Part shown: positions 50,580-60,617 of the stretch, piece by piece | Layout of the letters: the number at the start of each line of letters is the position of its first letter | How positions within the stretch are numbered: position 1 is the stretch's first letter | Program-made: the position numbers and the translations under genes | Notes under the pieces: generated by a model | Told to the model about the DNA's origin: nothing | The model's input: only the letters and a program-made list of their open reading frames with translations | Databases searched by the model: none | Origin: Lonsdalea iberica | GTDB taxonomy: Bacteria > Pseudomonadota > Gammaproteobacteria > Enterobacterales > Enterobacteriaceae | Assembly: GCF_002111585.1 (NCBI RefSeq) | Contig: NZ_LUTP01000001.1 | Span: 1-64,000, forward strand | Reading direction: 5' to 3' | DNA length: 64,000 bases

Positions 50580-51743
50580 ATGGCTGTAATTAAGATGACC
50601 GATCTGGATCTGGCTGGCAAACGTGTGCTGATCCGTGCGGATCTGAATGTACCGGTTAAAGCTGGCAAAGTGACGTCCGATGCGCGTATCCGCGCATCTC
50701 TGCCGACAATCGAAAAAGCGCTGAAGCAGGGTGCCCGCGTGATGGTGACTTCCCACCTGGGTCGTCCTACCGAAGGCGAATATAACGAAGAATTTTCCCT
50801 GCTGCCGGTTGTTAACTACCTGAAAGACAAATTGTCTTCACCAGTACGTCTGGCGAAAGATTACCTGGAAGGCGTTGATGTCGCGGAAGGCGAACTGGTT
50901 GTTTTGGAAAACGTCCGCTTCAACAAAGGCGAGAAGAAAGACGACGAAGTGCTGGCGAAAAAATATGCCGCTCTGTGCGACGTGTTCGTCATGGACGCCT
51001 TTGGTACGGCTCACCGCGCTCAGGCTTCGACTCACGGCGTAGGTAAATTCGCCCCGATCGCCTGTGCCGGTCCGCTGCTGTCTGCTGAACTGGAAGCGCT
51101 GGGCAAAGCCCTGGGCAAACCGGCTCGCCCGATGGTCGCAATTGTCGGCGGTTCTAAAGTTTCCACCAAACTGACGGTTCTGGACTCCCTGTCTAAAATC
51201 GCTGACCAGCTGATCGTCGGTGGCGGCATCGCCAACACCTTCATCGCGGCTCAGGGCCACAACGTGGGTAAATCCCTGTACGAAGCGGACCTGATTCCAG
51301 AAGCGAAAAAACTGCTGGAAACCTGCGATATCCCGGTACCCAGCGATGTACGCGTGGCGACAGAGTTCTCCGAAACTGCAAGCTGCACAATGAAATCCGT
51401 CTCTGAAATCAAAGACGACGAACAGGTTCTGGATCTGGGCGACGTTTCTGCAGAACGCCTGGCTGAAATCCTGAAAAATGCCAAGACTATCCTGTGGAAC
51501 GGTCCAGTAGGTGTGTTCGAATTCCCGAACTTCCGTAAAGGCACCGAAGTGATCGCGCAGGCGATTGCCGACAGCGACGCTTTCTCCATCGCGGGCGGCG
51601 GCGATACTCTGGCTGCTATCGACCTGTTCGGTATTGAAGATAAAATCTCTTACATCTCTACTGGCGGCGGCGCCTTCCTTGAGTTCGTTGAAGGTAAAAA
51701 ACTGCCGGCCGTAGTGATGCTGGAAGAACGCGCTAAACAGTAA
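50580..51743 (+). CDS. pgk: phosphoglycerate kinase
   Basis: A 387-residue glycolytic enzyme exchanging phosphate between 1,3-bisphosphoglycerate and ADP. The N domain has [18 protein letters not shown] and [13 protein letters not shown]; the C domain has [34 protein letters not shown] and the glycine loop [12 protein letters not shown]. It lies 68 bases after epd and before fbaA, the usual operon. Confidence 0.98.
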   Translation: MAVIKMTDLDLAGKRVLIRADLNVPVKAGKVTSDARIRASLPTIEKALKQGARVMVTSHLGRPTEGEYNEEFSLLPVVNYLKDKLSSPVRLAKDYLEGVDVAEGELVVLENVRFNKGEKKDDEVLAKKYAALCDVFVMDAFGTAHRAQASTHGVGKFAPIACAGPLLSAELEALGKALGKPARPMVAIVGGSKVSTKLTVLDSLSKIADQLIVGGGIANTFIAAQGHNVGKSLYEADLIPEAKKLLETCDIPVPSDVRVATEFSETASCTMKSVSEIKDDEQVLDLGDVSAERLAEILKNAKTILWNGPVGVFEFPNFRKGTEVIAQAIADSDAFSIAGGGDTLAAIDLFGIEDKISYISTGGGAFLEFVEGKKLPAVVMLEERAKQ

Positions 51744-51752
51744 TGATGAACG

Positions 51753-51775
51753 ACGGGAGAGGTATCTCCCGTTTG
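51753..51775 (+). terminator. stem-loop between pgk and fbaA
   Basis: ACGGGAGA-GGTA-TCTCCCGT perfect 8-bp stem followed by TTT; probably a partial terminator or processing element. Confidence 0.4.
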
Positions 51776-51853
51776 CGGTTGCCTCTATGCTGAGGTGGAG
51801 GCAACTGCTGCTATCTCTAACCCCCCCACGGCCAACGAAACAGGACACGTAAC

Positions 51854-52933
51854 ATGTCTAAAATCTTCGATTTCGTAAAACCTGGTGTCATCACTGGTGA
51901 TGACGTACAGAAAGTTTTTGCAGTCGCAAAAGAAAACAAATTTGCCCTGCCCGCCGTTAACTGTGTCGGTACCGACTCAATTAACGCCGTGCTGGAAACC
52001 GCTGCGAAAGTGCGCGCACCTGTCATTGTGCAGTTCTCCAACGGCGGCGCTGGCTTCATCGCAGGTAAAGGCCTGAAATCCGATGTTCCGCAGCAGGCGG
52101 CTATCCAGGGTGCTATCTCTGGCGCGCATCATGTTCATCAGATGGCTGAATACTACGGTGTTCCGGTTATCCTGCACACCGACCACTGCGCTAAGAAACT
52201 GCTGCCGTGGCTGGACGGACTGCTGGACGCTGGCGAAAAATTCTTCGCGGCCAACGGCAAACCGCTGTTCTCTTCTCACATGATCGACCTGTCTGAAGAG
52301 TCTCTGGAAGAAAACATCGAAATCTGCAGCAAATACCTGACTCGCATGGCTAAACTGGGTATGACGCTGGAAATCGAACTGGGTTGCACCGGCGGTGAAG
52401 AAGATGGCGTAGATAACAGCCATCTGGACAACTCCGCGCTGTACACTCAGCCGGAAGACGTGGCTTACGCGTACGAAAAACTGAACGCTATCAGCCCGCG
52501 TTTCACCATCGCTGCTTCCTTCGGTAACGTACACGGCGTTTACAAGCCGGGTAACGTACAGCTGACTCCGAAAATCCTGCGTAACTCTCAGGACTTCGTT
52601 TCTGAGAAATACAACCTGCCGCACAACAGCCTGAACTTCGTGTTCCACGGCGGTTCTGGTTCTACTGCTGCAGAAATCGAAGAAGCGGTTGGTTACGGTG
52701 TTATCAAAATGAACATCGATACCGATACCCAGTGGGCTACCTGGGAAGGTATTCTGCAGTACTACAAGAAAAACGAAGGCTACCTGCAGGCACAGCTGGG
52801 TAACCCGGAAGGCGCTGACAAGCCGAACAAGAAATACTACGACCCGCGTGCATGGCTGCGTGCTGCGCAGAGCACCATGATCGCTCGTCTGGAACAAGCC
52901 TTCAAAGAACTGAACGCGACCGACGTTCTGTAA
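51854..52933 (+). CDS. fbaA: fructose-bisphosphate aldolase class II
   Basis: A 359-residue zinc aldolase cleaving fructose 1,6-bisphosphate. The zinc and substrate motifs are HTDHCAKKLLPWLDGLLDAG (near 108), LEIELGCTGGEEDGVDNS (near 175), FGNVHGVY (zinc His near 226) and FHGGSGSTAAEIEEAVGYGV (zinc His near 264). Length equals E. coli FbaA. Codon use is strongly biased as expected for high expression. Confidence 0.98.
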   Translation: MSKIFDFVKPGVITGDDVQKVFAVAKENKFALPAVNCVGTDSINAVLETAAKVRAPVIVQFSNGGAGFIAGKGLKSDVPQQAAIQGAISGAHHVHQMAEYYGVPVILHTDHCAKKLLPWLDGLLDAGEKFFAANGKPLFSSHMIDLSEESLEENIEICSKYLTRMAKLGMTLEIELGCTGGEEDGVDNSHLDNSALYTQPEDVAYAYEKLNAISPRFTIAASFGNVHGVYKPGNVQLTPKILRNSQDFVSEKYNLPHNSLNFVFHGGSGSTAAEIEEAVGYGVIKMNIDTDTQWATWEGILQYYKKNEGYLQAQLGNPEGADKPNKKYYDPRAWLRAAQSTMIARLEQAFKELNATDVL

Positions 52934-52955
52934 TAAATACAAGTTAAACGGCTTC

Positions 52956-52985
52956 AATAAGGCTCCTTCGGGAGCCTTATTTTTA
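52956..52985 (+). terminator. fbaA terminator
   Basis: AATAAGGCTCC-TTCG-GGAGCCTTATT, an 11-bp perfect stem with a tetraloop, followed by Ts. Confidence 0.9.
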
Positions 52986-53061
52986 CTTCCGTTTCATACA
53001 AATGGCGGTAGATTTAGGTGTGGGTAAGTAAGTTTAGCGAGTCTCAAACAGGAGTAAGTCA

Positions 53062-53931
53062 ATGGAAGATTTGGATGTAACAGAAAGCGTAAGTCGCGCG
53101 CAGACCTGGTTGACCAACAACCAGCACGTGCTGTTGGAGTATGCCGTTAATATTGTTTCCTCTCTGGTCATTTTGATCGCGGGATTGATTGTCGCGCGGA
53201 TCGTCTCCAGCACGCTGAACCGTCTGATGCGGGCGCGGAGTATTGATGCCACGGTTGCGGATTTCCTTTCCGCCATTGCGCGTTACGGCGTAATTGCCTT
53301 TACATTGATTGCCGCGTTAAGCCGCATCGGCGTCCAGACGGCGTCGATTATCGCCGTGTTGGGTGCCGCCGGTTTGGCCGTAGGTCTGGCGCTGCAAGGC
53401 TCGCTGTCCAACTTTGCTGCTGGCGTGCTGATTGTGATGTTCCGTCCTTTCCGCACCGGCGAAAGCGTCGATCTGGGCGGCGTGAGCGGTACGGTCACTC
53501 AGGTGCAGATTTTCTCTAGTACGCTGCTGACGACGGATGGCCGCATCATCGTTGTCCCGAACGGCAAAATCATCTCCGGCAATATCATCAATAGCTCCCG
53601 CGAGCCGGATCGCCGTACCGAGATCATCGTGGGCGTTGCTTACGATGCGGATATCGATGTGGTGAAGAAAGTGCTGGGCGATATCATCAATGCGGATGAC
53701 CGTATACAGAAAGATAAAGATATCGTGATCCGTCTGAACGAAATGGCGGCCTCTTCACTGAATTTTGTTGTGCGCGTATGGACGAGCAATGCGGACTCCA
53801 CCGTGGTGTACTGGGACTTGCTGGAAAACTTCAAGCGCGCGCTTGATGAACACCAGATCGGCATCCCTTACCCGCAGATGGATGTGCACCTGCACCAGAC
53901 CGCGACGGCGGAATCCGCCGACAAGGCTTAA
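53062..53931 (+). CDS. mscS: small-conductance mechanosensitive channel MscS
   Basis: A 289-residue inner-membrane channel forming heptamers that open on osmotic downshock. Three membrane helices are visible (about 30-55, 70-90 and 95-125). The pore helix TM3 has the Ala/Gly pattern [21 protein letters not shown], and the cytoplasmic vestibule follows with [20 protein letters not shown]. In E. coli argO comes next; here yggE does. Confidence 0.97.
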   Translation: MEDLDVTESVSRAQTWLTNNQHVLLEYAVNIVSSLVILIAGLIVARIVSSTLNRLMRARSIDATVADFLSAIARYGVIAFTLIAALSRIGVQTASIIAVLGAAGLAVGLALQGSLSNFAAGVLIVMFRPFRTGESVDLGGVSGTVTQVQIFSSTLLTTDGRIIVVPNGKIISGNIINSSREPDRRTEIIVGVAYDADIDVVKKVLGDIINADDRIQKDKDIVIRLNEMAASSLNFVVRVWTSNADSTVVYWDLLENFKRALDEHQIGIPYPQMDVHLHQTATAESADKA

Positions 53932-54104
53932 GCCAGACCTTTCTCTTATGCGCTGCCCGGCCCGGTTTTACGGGCAGCGCAATACCACACTTTATTTTCC
54001 TTTCGTTTAGCCAACCTCTGCCAATCTTTAGAAACTCTCCTATATTGTGGGGGAGCCACCTCACGTATGGTGTGCACTGCCGTCATCATTTCAAAGGAGA
54101 GCGT

Positions 54105-54830
54105 GTGAAACTCAAGACACTGACATTGGCTGCGATTATCGGTATGGGGGCGCTATCCGCCGCGGCTACGGCCAATGAGCTGCCCAATGGCCCGCATATC
54201 GTCACCTCAGGCTCGGCCAGCGTAGACGCCACGCCGGATATCGCCCGTCTGGCTATTGAAGTTAGCGTGTCCTCCAAGGATGCCGCTGACGCTAAAAAAC
54301 AAGCAGACGCTCGCGTTGCGCAATATTTCGATTTCCTCGCTAAACAGGGGATCGACAAAAAGGATATCAATGCGGCGAATATCCGCACCCAGCCTGAATA
54401 TGACTACCTGAAAACCGGGGGTAGCGTGTTGAAAGGCTACAGTGCCGTTCGACAGGTGGAAGTGACCGTACGCCAGTTGGACAAGCTGAATGAGCTACTG
54501 GATGGCGCGCTGAAGTCAGGCCTGAATGAAATTCGCACGGTCGATCTAAGCGTTTCTAATCCGGACACCTATCGTGACCAGGCGCGCCAAAAGGCGATTG
54601 AACAGGCAAGCAGCCAGGCTCAGGCGCTGGCCAGTGGTTTCAAAACGACGCTGGGGCCTGTTTACAGCATTCGCTATCACGTCGCCAATTACCAGCCGGT
54701 GCCGGTGGCACGCATGCTGAAAGCGTCGGATGCCGCCGTACAGACGATGGCGTCGCAGACCTACGAACAACAAACCATTCATTTCGACGATCAGGTCGAC
54801 GTTGTGTTTGAGTTGCAACGTCAGCCCTGA
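54105..54830 (+). CDS. yggE: periplasmic SIMPL-domain protein YggE
   Basis: A 241-residue exported SIMPL-domain (DUF541) protein linked to oxidative-stress defence in E. coli. The signal peptide (LTLAAIIGMGALSAAATA) ends near residue 23. The domain has SGSASVDATPDIARLAIEVS and DVVFELQRQP at the end. GTG 54105 was chosen because AAAGGAGA lies just before it; a longer frame from 54045 spoils the signal peptide. Confidence 0.92.
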   Translation: MKLKTLTLAAIIGMGALSAAATANELPNGPHIVTSGSASVDATPDIARLAIEVSVSSKDAADAKKQADARVAQYFDFLAKQGIDKKDINAANIRTQPEYDYLKTGGSVLKGYSAVRQVEVTVRQLDKLNELLDGALKSGLNEIRTVDLSVSNPDTYRDQARQKAIEQASSQAQALASGFKTTLGPVYSIRYHVANYQPVPVARMLKASDAAVQTMASQTYEQQTIHFDDQVDVVFELQRQP

Positions 54831-54864
54831 TGCCTTCATCTCGCGGGCGCGGGGCATGCAGCGA

Positions 54865-55758
54865 TCAAGGCTGACGAAGCACCCGACGCCCGTGCTCCAA
54901 CAACGCATCCGTCACTTTACGCATCATCCGGCTTTCCGGCGCGAAGCGATGCCAATACAGCATCCGACGTTGCAGCAGGCCGGGTGTGAGATCGATTAGC
55001 TCGCCGTTAGCCAATTCGCGTTCGATCTGCAGGTGGGGGATCATGCAGCAAGTCGTACCTTGACGCGCCAATTGCACAAAAGCTTCCGACGAGTTCACGA
55101 TATGGCAGGGGACGCTGCCAGGTGACAGGTCGAAATTTTGCTGTAAGAACGCCTGATGCATGTCATCCAAATGGTCGAAAGCCACCGCCGGCGCGCGCAG
55201 CAGGGCGGAGCGCGTGACGCCGTTTGGAAAATAGCGCGAGGCGAATTCCGGCGAGGCGACGAATAGGTAGTCCAACGCGCCTAGCGCGTCGACCAGACAG
55301 CTGGGCAGGGGTTGCGGTTGAATACTGACGGCGCCGACTACCTCGCCGCGTCGCAAGCGTTCCTGCGTGCGAGTTTCGTCCTCAACCTGCAGATTCAGAC
55401 GTATCGGCGAGTCTGCCAGTACCGACTGCAATGCCGGCAGCAGCCAGGTCGCCAGACTATCGGCGTTGACCGCCAGCGATAGCAGGAGAGGGGCCTCGAT
55501 GCTATTTTCATCGCCGAGCCACTCTTCTTCCAGCAGTTCAACCTGATGCAGCAACGCCAATAGCTTTTGGCCCTGTTCGGTCGGACGGGGAGGGATCGTT
55601 CTGACCAACAACGGCTGGCCAAAGAGATTCTCGAGCTGCTTGATGCGCTGCGATACGGCGGATTGAGTAATGCAAAGTTTCTGTGCTGCGCGTTCAAAGC
55701 CCCGCTCGCGGATTACGGCGTCCAGGGCCTGAAGAGTGCGATAGTCCGGGCGTTTCAT
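54865..55758 (-). CDS. argP: LysR-family regulator ArgP
   Basis: A 297-residue LysR-type regulator. The helix-turn-helix is [20 protein letters not shown] near residues 18-38. In E. coli ArgP (IciA) senses arginine and lysine and drives argO, dapB, lysC and others. It is divergent from rpiA with 192 bases between, as in E. coli. Its classic target argO is missing from the neighbouring position. Confidence 0.94.
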   Translation of the reverse strand: MKRPDYRTLQALDAVIRERGFERAAQKLCITQSAVSQRIKQLENLFGQPLLVRTIPPRPTEQGQKLLALLHQVELLEEEWLGDENSIEAPLLLSLAVNADSLATWLLPALQSVLADSPIRLNLQVEDETRTQERLRRGEVVGAVSIQPQPLPSCLVDALGALDYLFVASPEFASRYFPNGVTRSALLRAPAVAFDHLDDMHQAFLQQNFDLSPGSVPCHIVNSSEAFVQLARQGTTCCMIPHLQIERELANGELIDLTPGLLQRRMLYWHRFAPESRMMRKVTDALLEHGRRVLRQP

Positions 55759-55950
55759 GAAGGGGGAAAGTTCCTGTGAATAATATTACTCTTTTCACTA
55801 TGCCATAATTTTTGGCGTCACCTCTCTAATAAATGACGCGTTTATCTGCCAACTCCTCAAATTTGCGTCTACGCAAACGCTAAATCACGCCTTTTAGGCA
55901 ACGTCTGCCTTATAATACGCACACTTTACAAAGCAACAGGCAATCAGACC

Positions 55951-56613
55951 ATGACTCAGGATGAACTCAAAAAAGCCGTCGGCTGGGCCGCGCTGGATTA
56001 CGTGCGCCCCGGTACTATCGTCGGCGTTGGCACAGGCTCGACGGCGGCGCATTTTATCGATGCGCTGGGCACCATGAAAGATCAGATCGAAGGCGCGGTG
56101 TCCAGCTCGGATGCCTCTACAGCCAAACTGAAAAGCCTGGGTATTCCGGTGTTTGATTGTAATGAAGTTGATGTGCTGGACGTTTACGTGGACGGCGCGG
56201 ACGAAATCAACGGTCATATGCAGATGATCAAGGGCGGGGGCGCGGCGCTAACGCGTGAAAAAATTGTCGCCGCCATTGCCCGGCAGTTTGTCTGTATCGT
56301 CGATGCCACCAAACAGGTAGATATTCTGGGGCGTTTCCCGTTGCCGGTTGAGGTGATCCCCATGGCGCGGTCTTACGTCGCGCGGGAGCTGGTCAAATTG
56401 GGCGGTCAGCCGGAATATCGTCAGGGGGTTGTGACCGACAACGGTAACGTCATTCTGGATGTGCATAACCTGGATATCTCTGACGCGATGGCGATGGAGA
56501 ACCGAATTAACAGCATCGCCGGTGTGGTGACGGTTGGTCTGTTTGCCAACCGTGGCGCGGATGTCGCGCTGGTGGGAACGCCGGATGGCGTGAAAACGGT
56601 TAAACGCAGCTAG
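55951..56613 (+). CDS. rpiA: ribose-5-phosphate isomerase A
   Basis: A 220-residue enzyme interconverting ribose 5-phosphate and ribulose 5-phosphate. Landmarks are [15 protein letters not shown] near 27, [20 protein letters not shown] (catalytic Asp near 81-84) and [18 protein letters not shown] (Glu 103 and Lys 94 region). Length agrees with E. coli RpiA. Confidence 0.97.
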   Translation: MTQDELKKAVGWAALDYVRPGTIVGVGTGSTAAHFIDALGTMKDQIEGAVSSSDASTAKLKSLGIPVFDCNEVDVLDVYVDGADEINGHMQMIKGGGAALTREKIVAAIARQFVCIVDATKQVDILGRFPLPVEVIPMARSYVARELVKLGGQPEYRQGVVTDNGNVILDVHNLDISDAMAMENRINSIAGVVTVGLFANRGADVALVGTPDGVKTVKRS

Positions 56614-56916
56614 TCAGGGATAGTCTCGCGCAGTTTCTTTCCGGCCTGTTTGGGCAGGCCGGATTAGTGGAAATCGGAGGCATTTTTTTTACCCGGCATT
56701 TTTGGTGCTTAATATCACTTTTCCTTATTTGGCACGGCCACAATATGGTCGGCTTCTTATTTAGCAGCATTTTTGGCCACAAATGTCGCTTTAGCGTGCC
56801 GCTTCGGCGCGCCGAGAAGCAATCGTTTGTATTGCCGCCCGCGTAATTTTTGTTATGTTTGCAGGCAATGGTTTTGCAAACCGTCACATCTAAAGTCTGA
56901 AAAATAAGGTCGGGAA
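56614..56916. other. rpiA-serA intergenic region
   Basis: An inverted repeat CCGGCCTG / CAGGCCGG (56641-56662) lacks a T run and may be a weak rpiA terminator. Two copies of GCATTTTTGG follow (about 56697 and 56767). The serA promoter must lie here. No gene is seen. Confidence 0.45.
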
Positions 56917-58149
56917 ATGGCAAAGGTATCACTCGAAAAAGATAAGATTAAATTTCTGTTATTAGAAGGCGTACACCAGAATGCGGTCGATAACCTGCGT
57001 TCCGCCGGATACACCAACATCGAATACCATAAAGGCGCGCTGGACCCGGAAACGCTGAAAGAGTCAATTCGCGATGCGCATTTCGTCGGCATTCGTTCGC
57101 GCACGCACCTGACCGAAGAAATCTTCGCTGCGGCGGAGAAACTGGTTGCCGTCGGGTGCTTCTGCATCGGCACCAATCAGGTTGAATTGCTGTCCGCCAC
57201 CAAACGCGGTATCCCGGTCTTTAACGCGCCATTCTCCAACACTCGCTCCGTCGCTGAACTCGTCATCGGCGAACTGCTGCTGATGCTGCGTGGCGTTCCT
57301 GGGGCCAATGCCAAGGCACACCGCGGCGAATGGCACAAACAGGCTATCGGCAGCTACGAAGCCCGCGGAAAAAATCTCGGGATTATCGGCTACGGTCATA
57401 TCGGTACTCAGCTGGGAATTCTGGCGGAAAGCCTGGGCATGCATGTTTATTACTATGACATCGAAAGCAAACTGTCTCTGGGCAATGCGCAGCAGGTTAA
57501 TCAGCTGTCCGACCTGTTGAAAATGAGCGATATTGTCAGTCTGCACGTGCCGGAAACCGATAGTACACAAAACATGATCGCGGCCAACGAACTAGCTCAG
57601 ATGAAGCCGGGTGCCATGCTGATTAACGCCTCACGCGGTACCGTGGTGGATATTCCCGCGCTGTGTGAGGCCCTGAGCAGCAAGCATCTGTCTGGGGCGG
57701 CGATTGACGTCTTCCCGCAAGAGCCTGCCTCTAACAAAGAACCGTTCCTGTCGCCGCTGTGCGAATTTGATAATGTGCTGCTGACGCCGCACATTGGGGG
57801 ATCTACTCAGGAAGCGCAGGAAAACATCGGTGGGGAAGTGGCTAGCAAGCTGGTGAAATATTCCGACAACGGCTCTACGTTGTCTGCGGTGAACTTCCCT
57901 GAGGTGTCTCTGCCGACGCACAGCGCACGCGCTAGCCGTCTGCTGCATATTCATGAAAACCGTCCGGGTATCATGACCCAGCTGAACACTATTTTTGCCA
58001 ACGAAGGCATCAACATTGCCGCGCAGTATCTGCAGACCAGCGCCGATATTGGCTATGTCGTAATTGACGTGGTCACCGACAGCGCTGACACCGCGTTGCA
58101 GTTAATGAAATCCATTCCGGGCACCATTCGCGCCCGCTTGCTGTACTGA
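56917..58149 (+). CDS. serA: D-3-phosphoglycerate dehydrogenase
   Basis: A 410-residue first enzyme of serine synthesis. The NAD fold has LGIIGYGHIGTQLGILAES near 147; catalytic Arg in INASRGTVVDIP, Glu in the IDVFPQEPAS stretch and His in TPHIGGST follow. A C-terminal ACT domain (LHIHENRPGIMTQLNTIFA) binds serine for feedback inhibition. Length equals E. coli SerA. Confidence 0.98.
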   Translation: MAKVSLEKDKIKFLLLEGVHQNAVDNLRSAGYTNIEYHKGALDPETLKESIRDAHFVGIRSRTHLTEEIFAAAEKLVAVGCFCIGTNQVELLSATKRGIPVFNAPFSNTRSVAELVIGELLLMLRGVPGANAKAHRGEWHKQAIGSYEARGKNLGIIGYGHIGTQLGILAESLGMHVYYYDIESKLSLGNAQQVNQLSDLLKMSDIVSLHVPETDSTQNMIAANELAQMKPGAMLINASRGTVVDIPALCEALSSKHLSGAAIDVFPQEPASNKEPFLSPLCEFDNVLLTPHIGGSTQEAQENIGGEVASKLVKYSDNGSTLSAVNFPEVSLPTHSARASRLLHIHENRPGIMTQLNTIFANEGINIAAQYLQTSADIGYVVIDVVTDSADTALQLMKSIPGTIRARLLY

Positions 58150-58171
58150 TAATCGTCTTCATTTTTATCAG

Positions 58172-58198
58172 AAAACCGGCCCGGTGAGGGCCGGTTTT
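58172..58198. terminator. bidirectional terminator between serA and the oxidoreductase gene
   Basis: AAAACCGGCCC-GGTGA-GGGCCGGTTTT, perfect stem with A and T flanks, so it serves both convergent genes. Confidence 0.88.
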
Positions 58199-58201
58199 GT
58201 T

Positions 58202-59206
58202 TTACTGGCAGTCGATGACGATCTTGCCTTGAGTATGCCCTTCTAAAACAGTTTTATGCGCGGCGGCGAGCGTTTCCGTCGTTAATCCGTTCAGCACCTG
58301 GCTGGCGGTTCCTTTCAGTTTGCCTGCGTCGACGTCACGAGCGACCTGCTGCAAAATTTCTCCCTGACGGCCGATATCTGGCGTGGTGTACATGCTGCGG
58401 GTGAACATGAATTCCCATTGCAGGGCGGCGCTTTTGAGTTTGAGCTGGGTTTGGTCCAGCGGATGCGCATTTTCTACGATCGTGCAGATTTGGCCCATAG
58501 GCGCAATTAACTGTCCGATGGCGTCCCAGTGACCGTCGGTATCGTTGAGGCAGAAGATGTAATCCACCTGCTCGAATCCTTGCTGTTTGACCGCGTCCAC
58601 CAGATTGCGGTAGTTCACTACGTGGTGCGCGCCACGCTGCTTGCACCATTCGACGGAGTCCGGACGGGAGGCCGTGGTGATAATGTTCACCTTGCTGTGC
58701 AATGCGGCCAGAGAGATGGCCATGGATCCTACGCCGCCCGCGCCGCCGATAATCAGCAGCGTCTTGCCGGCTTCCGCGTCCTGAATTTTCAGGTGTTCGA
58801 ACAGCCCTTCCCAGGCGGTCAGCGAGGTCAGAGGCAGCGCCGCCGCCGCCGCCCAGTCCAGCGATTTAGGTTTGTGCGCCACAATGCGCGAGTCGACTAA
58901 TTGATGAGTGCTGTTGCTGCCGGGGCGGGTGATATCGCCGGCATACCAGACCTCATCCCCCTCCTGAAAACCCGCTACTGCAGAGCCGACCTTCAGCACG
59001 ACGCCGCTGGCGTCCCATCCCAGGATACGCGGCGTTTTCAAGCCGTCGGCGCGTAGCATCGCATGCACTTTGGTATCTACCGGGTTGATGGAAACCGCTT
59101 TGACGGCAACCAAGAGATCGTGGTCGCCGGGAGACGGTATGTCCTGAGTGATTTCAATAAAGTTTTCCGGTTGTTTAGGATCAACCGCGATCGCTGTTGC
59201 TGTCAT
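58202..59206 (-). CDS. zinc-binding alcohol dehydrogenase family/quinone oxidoreductase-like protein
   Basis: A 334-residue medium-chain dehydrogenase/reductase of the zinc-free quinone-oxidoreductase kind. The GroES-like half has AVKAVSINPVDTKVHAMLRA and LGWDASGVVLKVG; the Rossmann motif is IIGGAGGVGSMAISLAAL near 155, with A-A-A-L-P-L-T-S before it. NADPH use is expected. ATG 59206 follows GGGAGAG. It is divergent from a LysR gene 124 bases away, which probably regulates it in response to an unknown electrophile or quinone. Confidence 0.9.
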   Translation of the reverse strand: MTATAIAVDPKQPENFIEITQDIPSPGDHDLLVAVKAVSINPVDTKVHAMLRADGLKTPRILGWDASGVVLKVGSAVAGFQEGDEVWYAGDITRPGSNSTHQLVDSRIVAHKPKSLDWAAAAALPLTSLTAWEGLFEHLKIQDAEAGKTLLIIGGAGGVGSMAISLAALHSKVNIITTASRPDSVEWCKQRGAHHVVNYRNLVDAVKQQGFEQVDYIFCLNDTDGHWDAIGQLIAPMGQICTIVENAHPLDQTQLKLKSAALQWEFMFTRSMYTTPDIGRQGEILQQVARDVDAGKLKGTASQVLNGLTTETLAAAHKTVLEGHTQGKIVIDCQ

Positions 59207-59330
59207 AGTGAACTCTCCCATTCTGCAAAGTGTTGGCATCGATGTAGCCGTACATCACAGTGTAGAACGGCAGAAGGAGGCTGATAAGATGTACAATGAA
59301 TAACGCAGTGTTCGAAAAAGAAGAACAATC

Positions 59331-60242
59331 ATGTTTAATCAACTAAAGGATATGGCGCTGTTCGCATTAGTTGCTGAGTGCGGCAGCTTCACACAGGCCG
59401 CGCAGCGGGCGGGCATGGCGAAGTCTAGTTTGAGTCAGCGCGTCAGCCTATTAGAGCAGCGGCTAGGGCTGCGGTTGATGAACCGCACGACGCGTAAAAT
59501 CAACCTTACGTTCGCGGGTGAGCGCTATCTGATTCATTGTCAGGAGATGCTGCAGGCGCAGGAGCGCGCGGATTTGACGATCCAGCATCTGCGGGATAAT
59601 CCCAGTGGTCGGTTACGCATTACCAGCCCTGCGGGCGTGGGAGCCACTCTGCTGGCGAAATTGACGGCTGAGTTTCAACAGCGCTTTCCTGCCGTCATGC
59701 TTGAGGTATCGGTGTCGGATACTGTGATCGATCTGGTGGCCGATGGGTTTGACATTGGCTTGCGCACCGGTAAACCACAGGATTCGTCTCTGATAGGGCG
59801 AGCTCTGGGATTAACGCCGCGATATCTGGTGGCATCCAGCGGCTATCTGGATCGCGCAGCGCCGCTGATGCACCCGAGGCAGCTACAGGAGCACAGTTGC
59901 ATTGCGCATCGTGCCTGGACCGAGTGGGTGCTGCATCGGGAAAAAGAGTACTACCACTGTCTGCTGCCGCGTTCTCACGTCACGGATAACTTGCTCTACG
60001 CTCGCGCATGTGCGATTGCCGATGGCGGCATTACGCTTCTCCCCGAGTTCTTGAGTCGGGAAGCTATCGCCGCTGGAACGTTGCTAAGGGTGTTACCGCA
60101 ATGGCAGGCGGAGCCAAACGATCTGTATCTTGTCTATCCCAGTCGCAAATTGAACTCGCCCGCGCTGGCTTGTTTCATTGATTTTGTGTTGCAGCATGAG
60201 GCTTTCTTTCCGCAAACGTCAGAGAAGCAACGCAGTGGATAG
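59331..60242 (+). CDS. LysR-family transcriptional regulator
   Basis: A 303-residue LysR regulator of the CrgA/YhjC-like group. The helix-turn-helix is ECGSFTQAAQRAGMAKSSLS near residues 16-36, followed by LRLMNRTTRKINLT and an effector domain with DNPSGRLRITSPAGVG and DGFDIGLRTG. It is divergent from the quinone-oxidoreductase-like gene, the classic layout for a regulator of its neighbour. Confidence 0.92.
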   Translation: MFNQLKDMALFALVAECGSFTQAAQRAGMAKSSLSQRVSLLEQRLGLRLMNRTTRKINLTFAGERYLIHCQEMLQAQERADLTIQHLRDNPSGRLRITSPAGVGATLLAKLTAEFQQRFPAVMLEVSVSDTVIDLVADGFDIGLRTGKPQDSSLIGRALGLTPRYLVASSGYLDRAAPLMHPRQLQEHSCIAHRAWTEWVLHREKEYYHCLLPRSHVTDNLLYARACAIADGGITLLPEFLSREAIAAGTLLRVLPQWQAEPNDLYLVYPSRKLNSPALACFIDFVLQHEAFFPQTSEKQRSG

Positions 60243-60353
60243 CGTCCGGTATCTGGCTATTGGCAGAGCAGATTTCGTCTGATGCTTTTGCTAAGCGAAG
60301 GGGCGGCGCTGTACGACCGCTATTGAGGCCCATCGACAGGGACGATAGCCTTG

Positions 60354-60422
60354 CAGACCAGACCAGACCAGACCAGACCAGACCAGACCAGACCAGACCA
60401 GACCAGACCAGACCAGACCAGA
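60354..60422. repeat. pentanucleotide tandem repeat (CAGAC)n
   Basis: Thirteen full CAGAC units plus CAGA, all perfect, between a LysR gene and the ettA terminator. The unit length is not a multiple of three, so copy-number change would shift any frame through it; no supported gene crosses it. Confidence 0.97.
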
Positions 60423-60566
60423 TGTCGTACCATCCATAGGATAGAAGAGGCGAGTCGGGCTTAGGGGGGGCGGTGCCGTTAGGCACAGAGTTCGGTTCGC
60501 TGAACGGCGTAAGTCAATTTAGCCGATAATGCGTGAAAAACTCTTTTAAAAACCAACGATGCAGAT

Positions 60567-60594
60567 AAAAGAGGCCCGCACCGGGGCGAGCCTC
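60567..60594 (-). terminator. ettA terminator
   Basis: On the minus strand GAGGC...GCCTC stem with inner GC pairs followed by TTTTATCT; 24 bases after the ettA stop. The rest of 60243-60566 holds the tandem repeat and no gene. Confidence 0.7.
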
Positions 60595-60617
60595 ATGATT
60601 GCGTGTCGTTAAAAACG

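Noticed and set aside
60175-60486. Minus-strand frame encoding WSGLV repeats
   Set aside because: The repeat peptide only reflects the CAGAC tract, it overlaps the LysR 3' end, and no ribosome binding site is seen.
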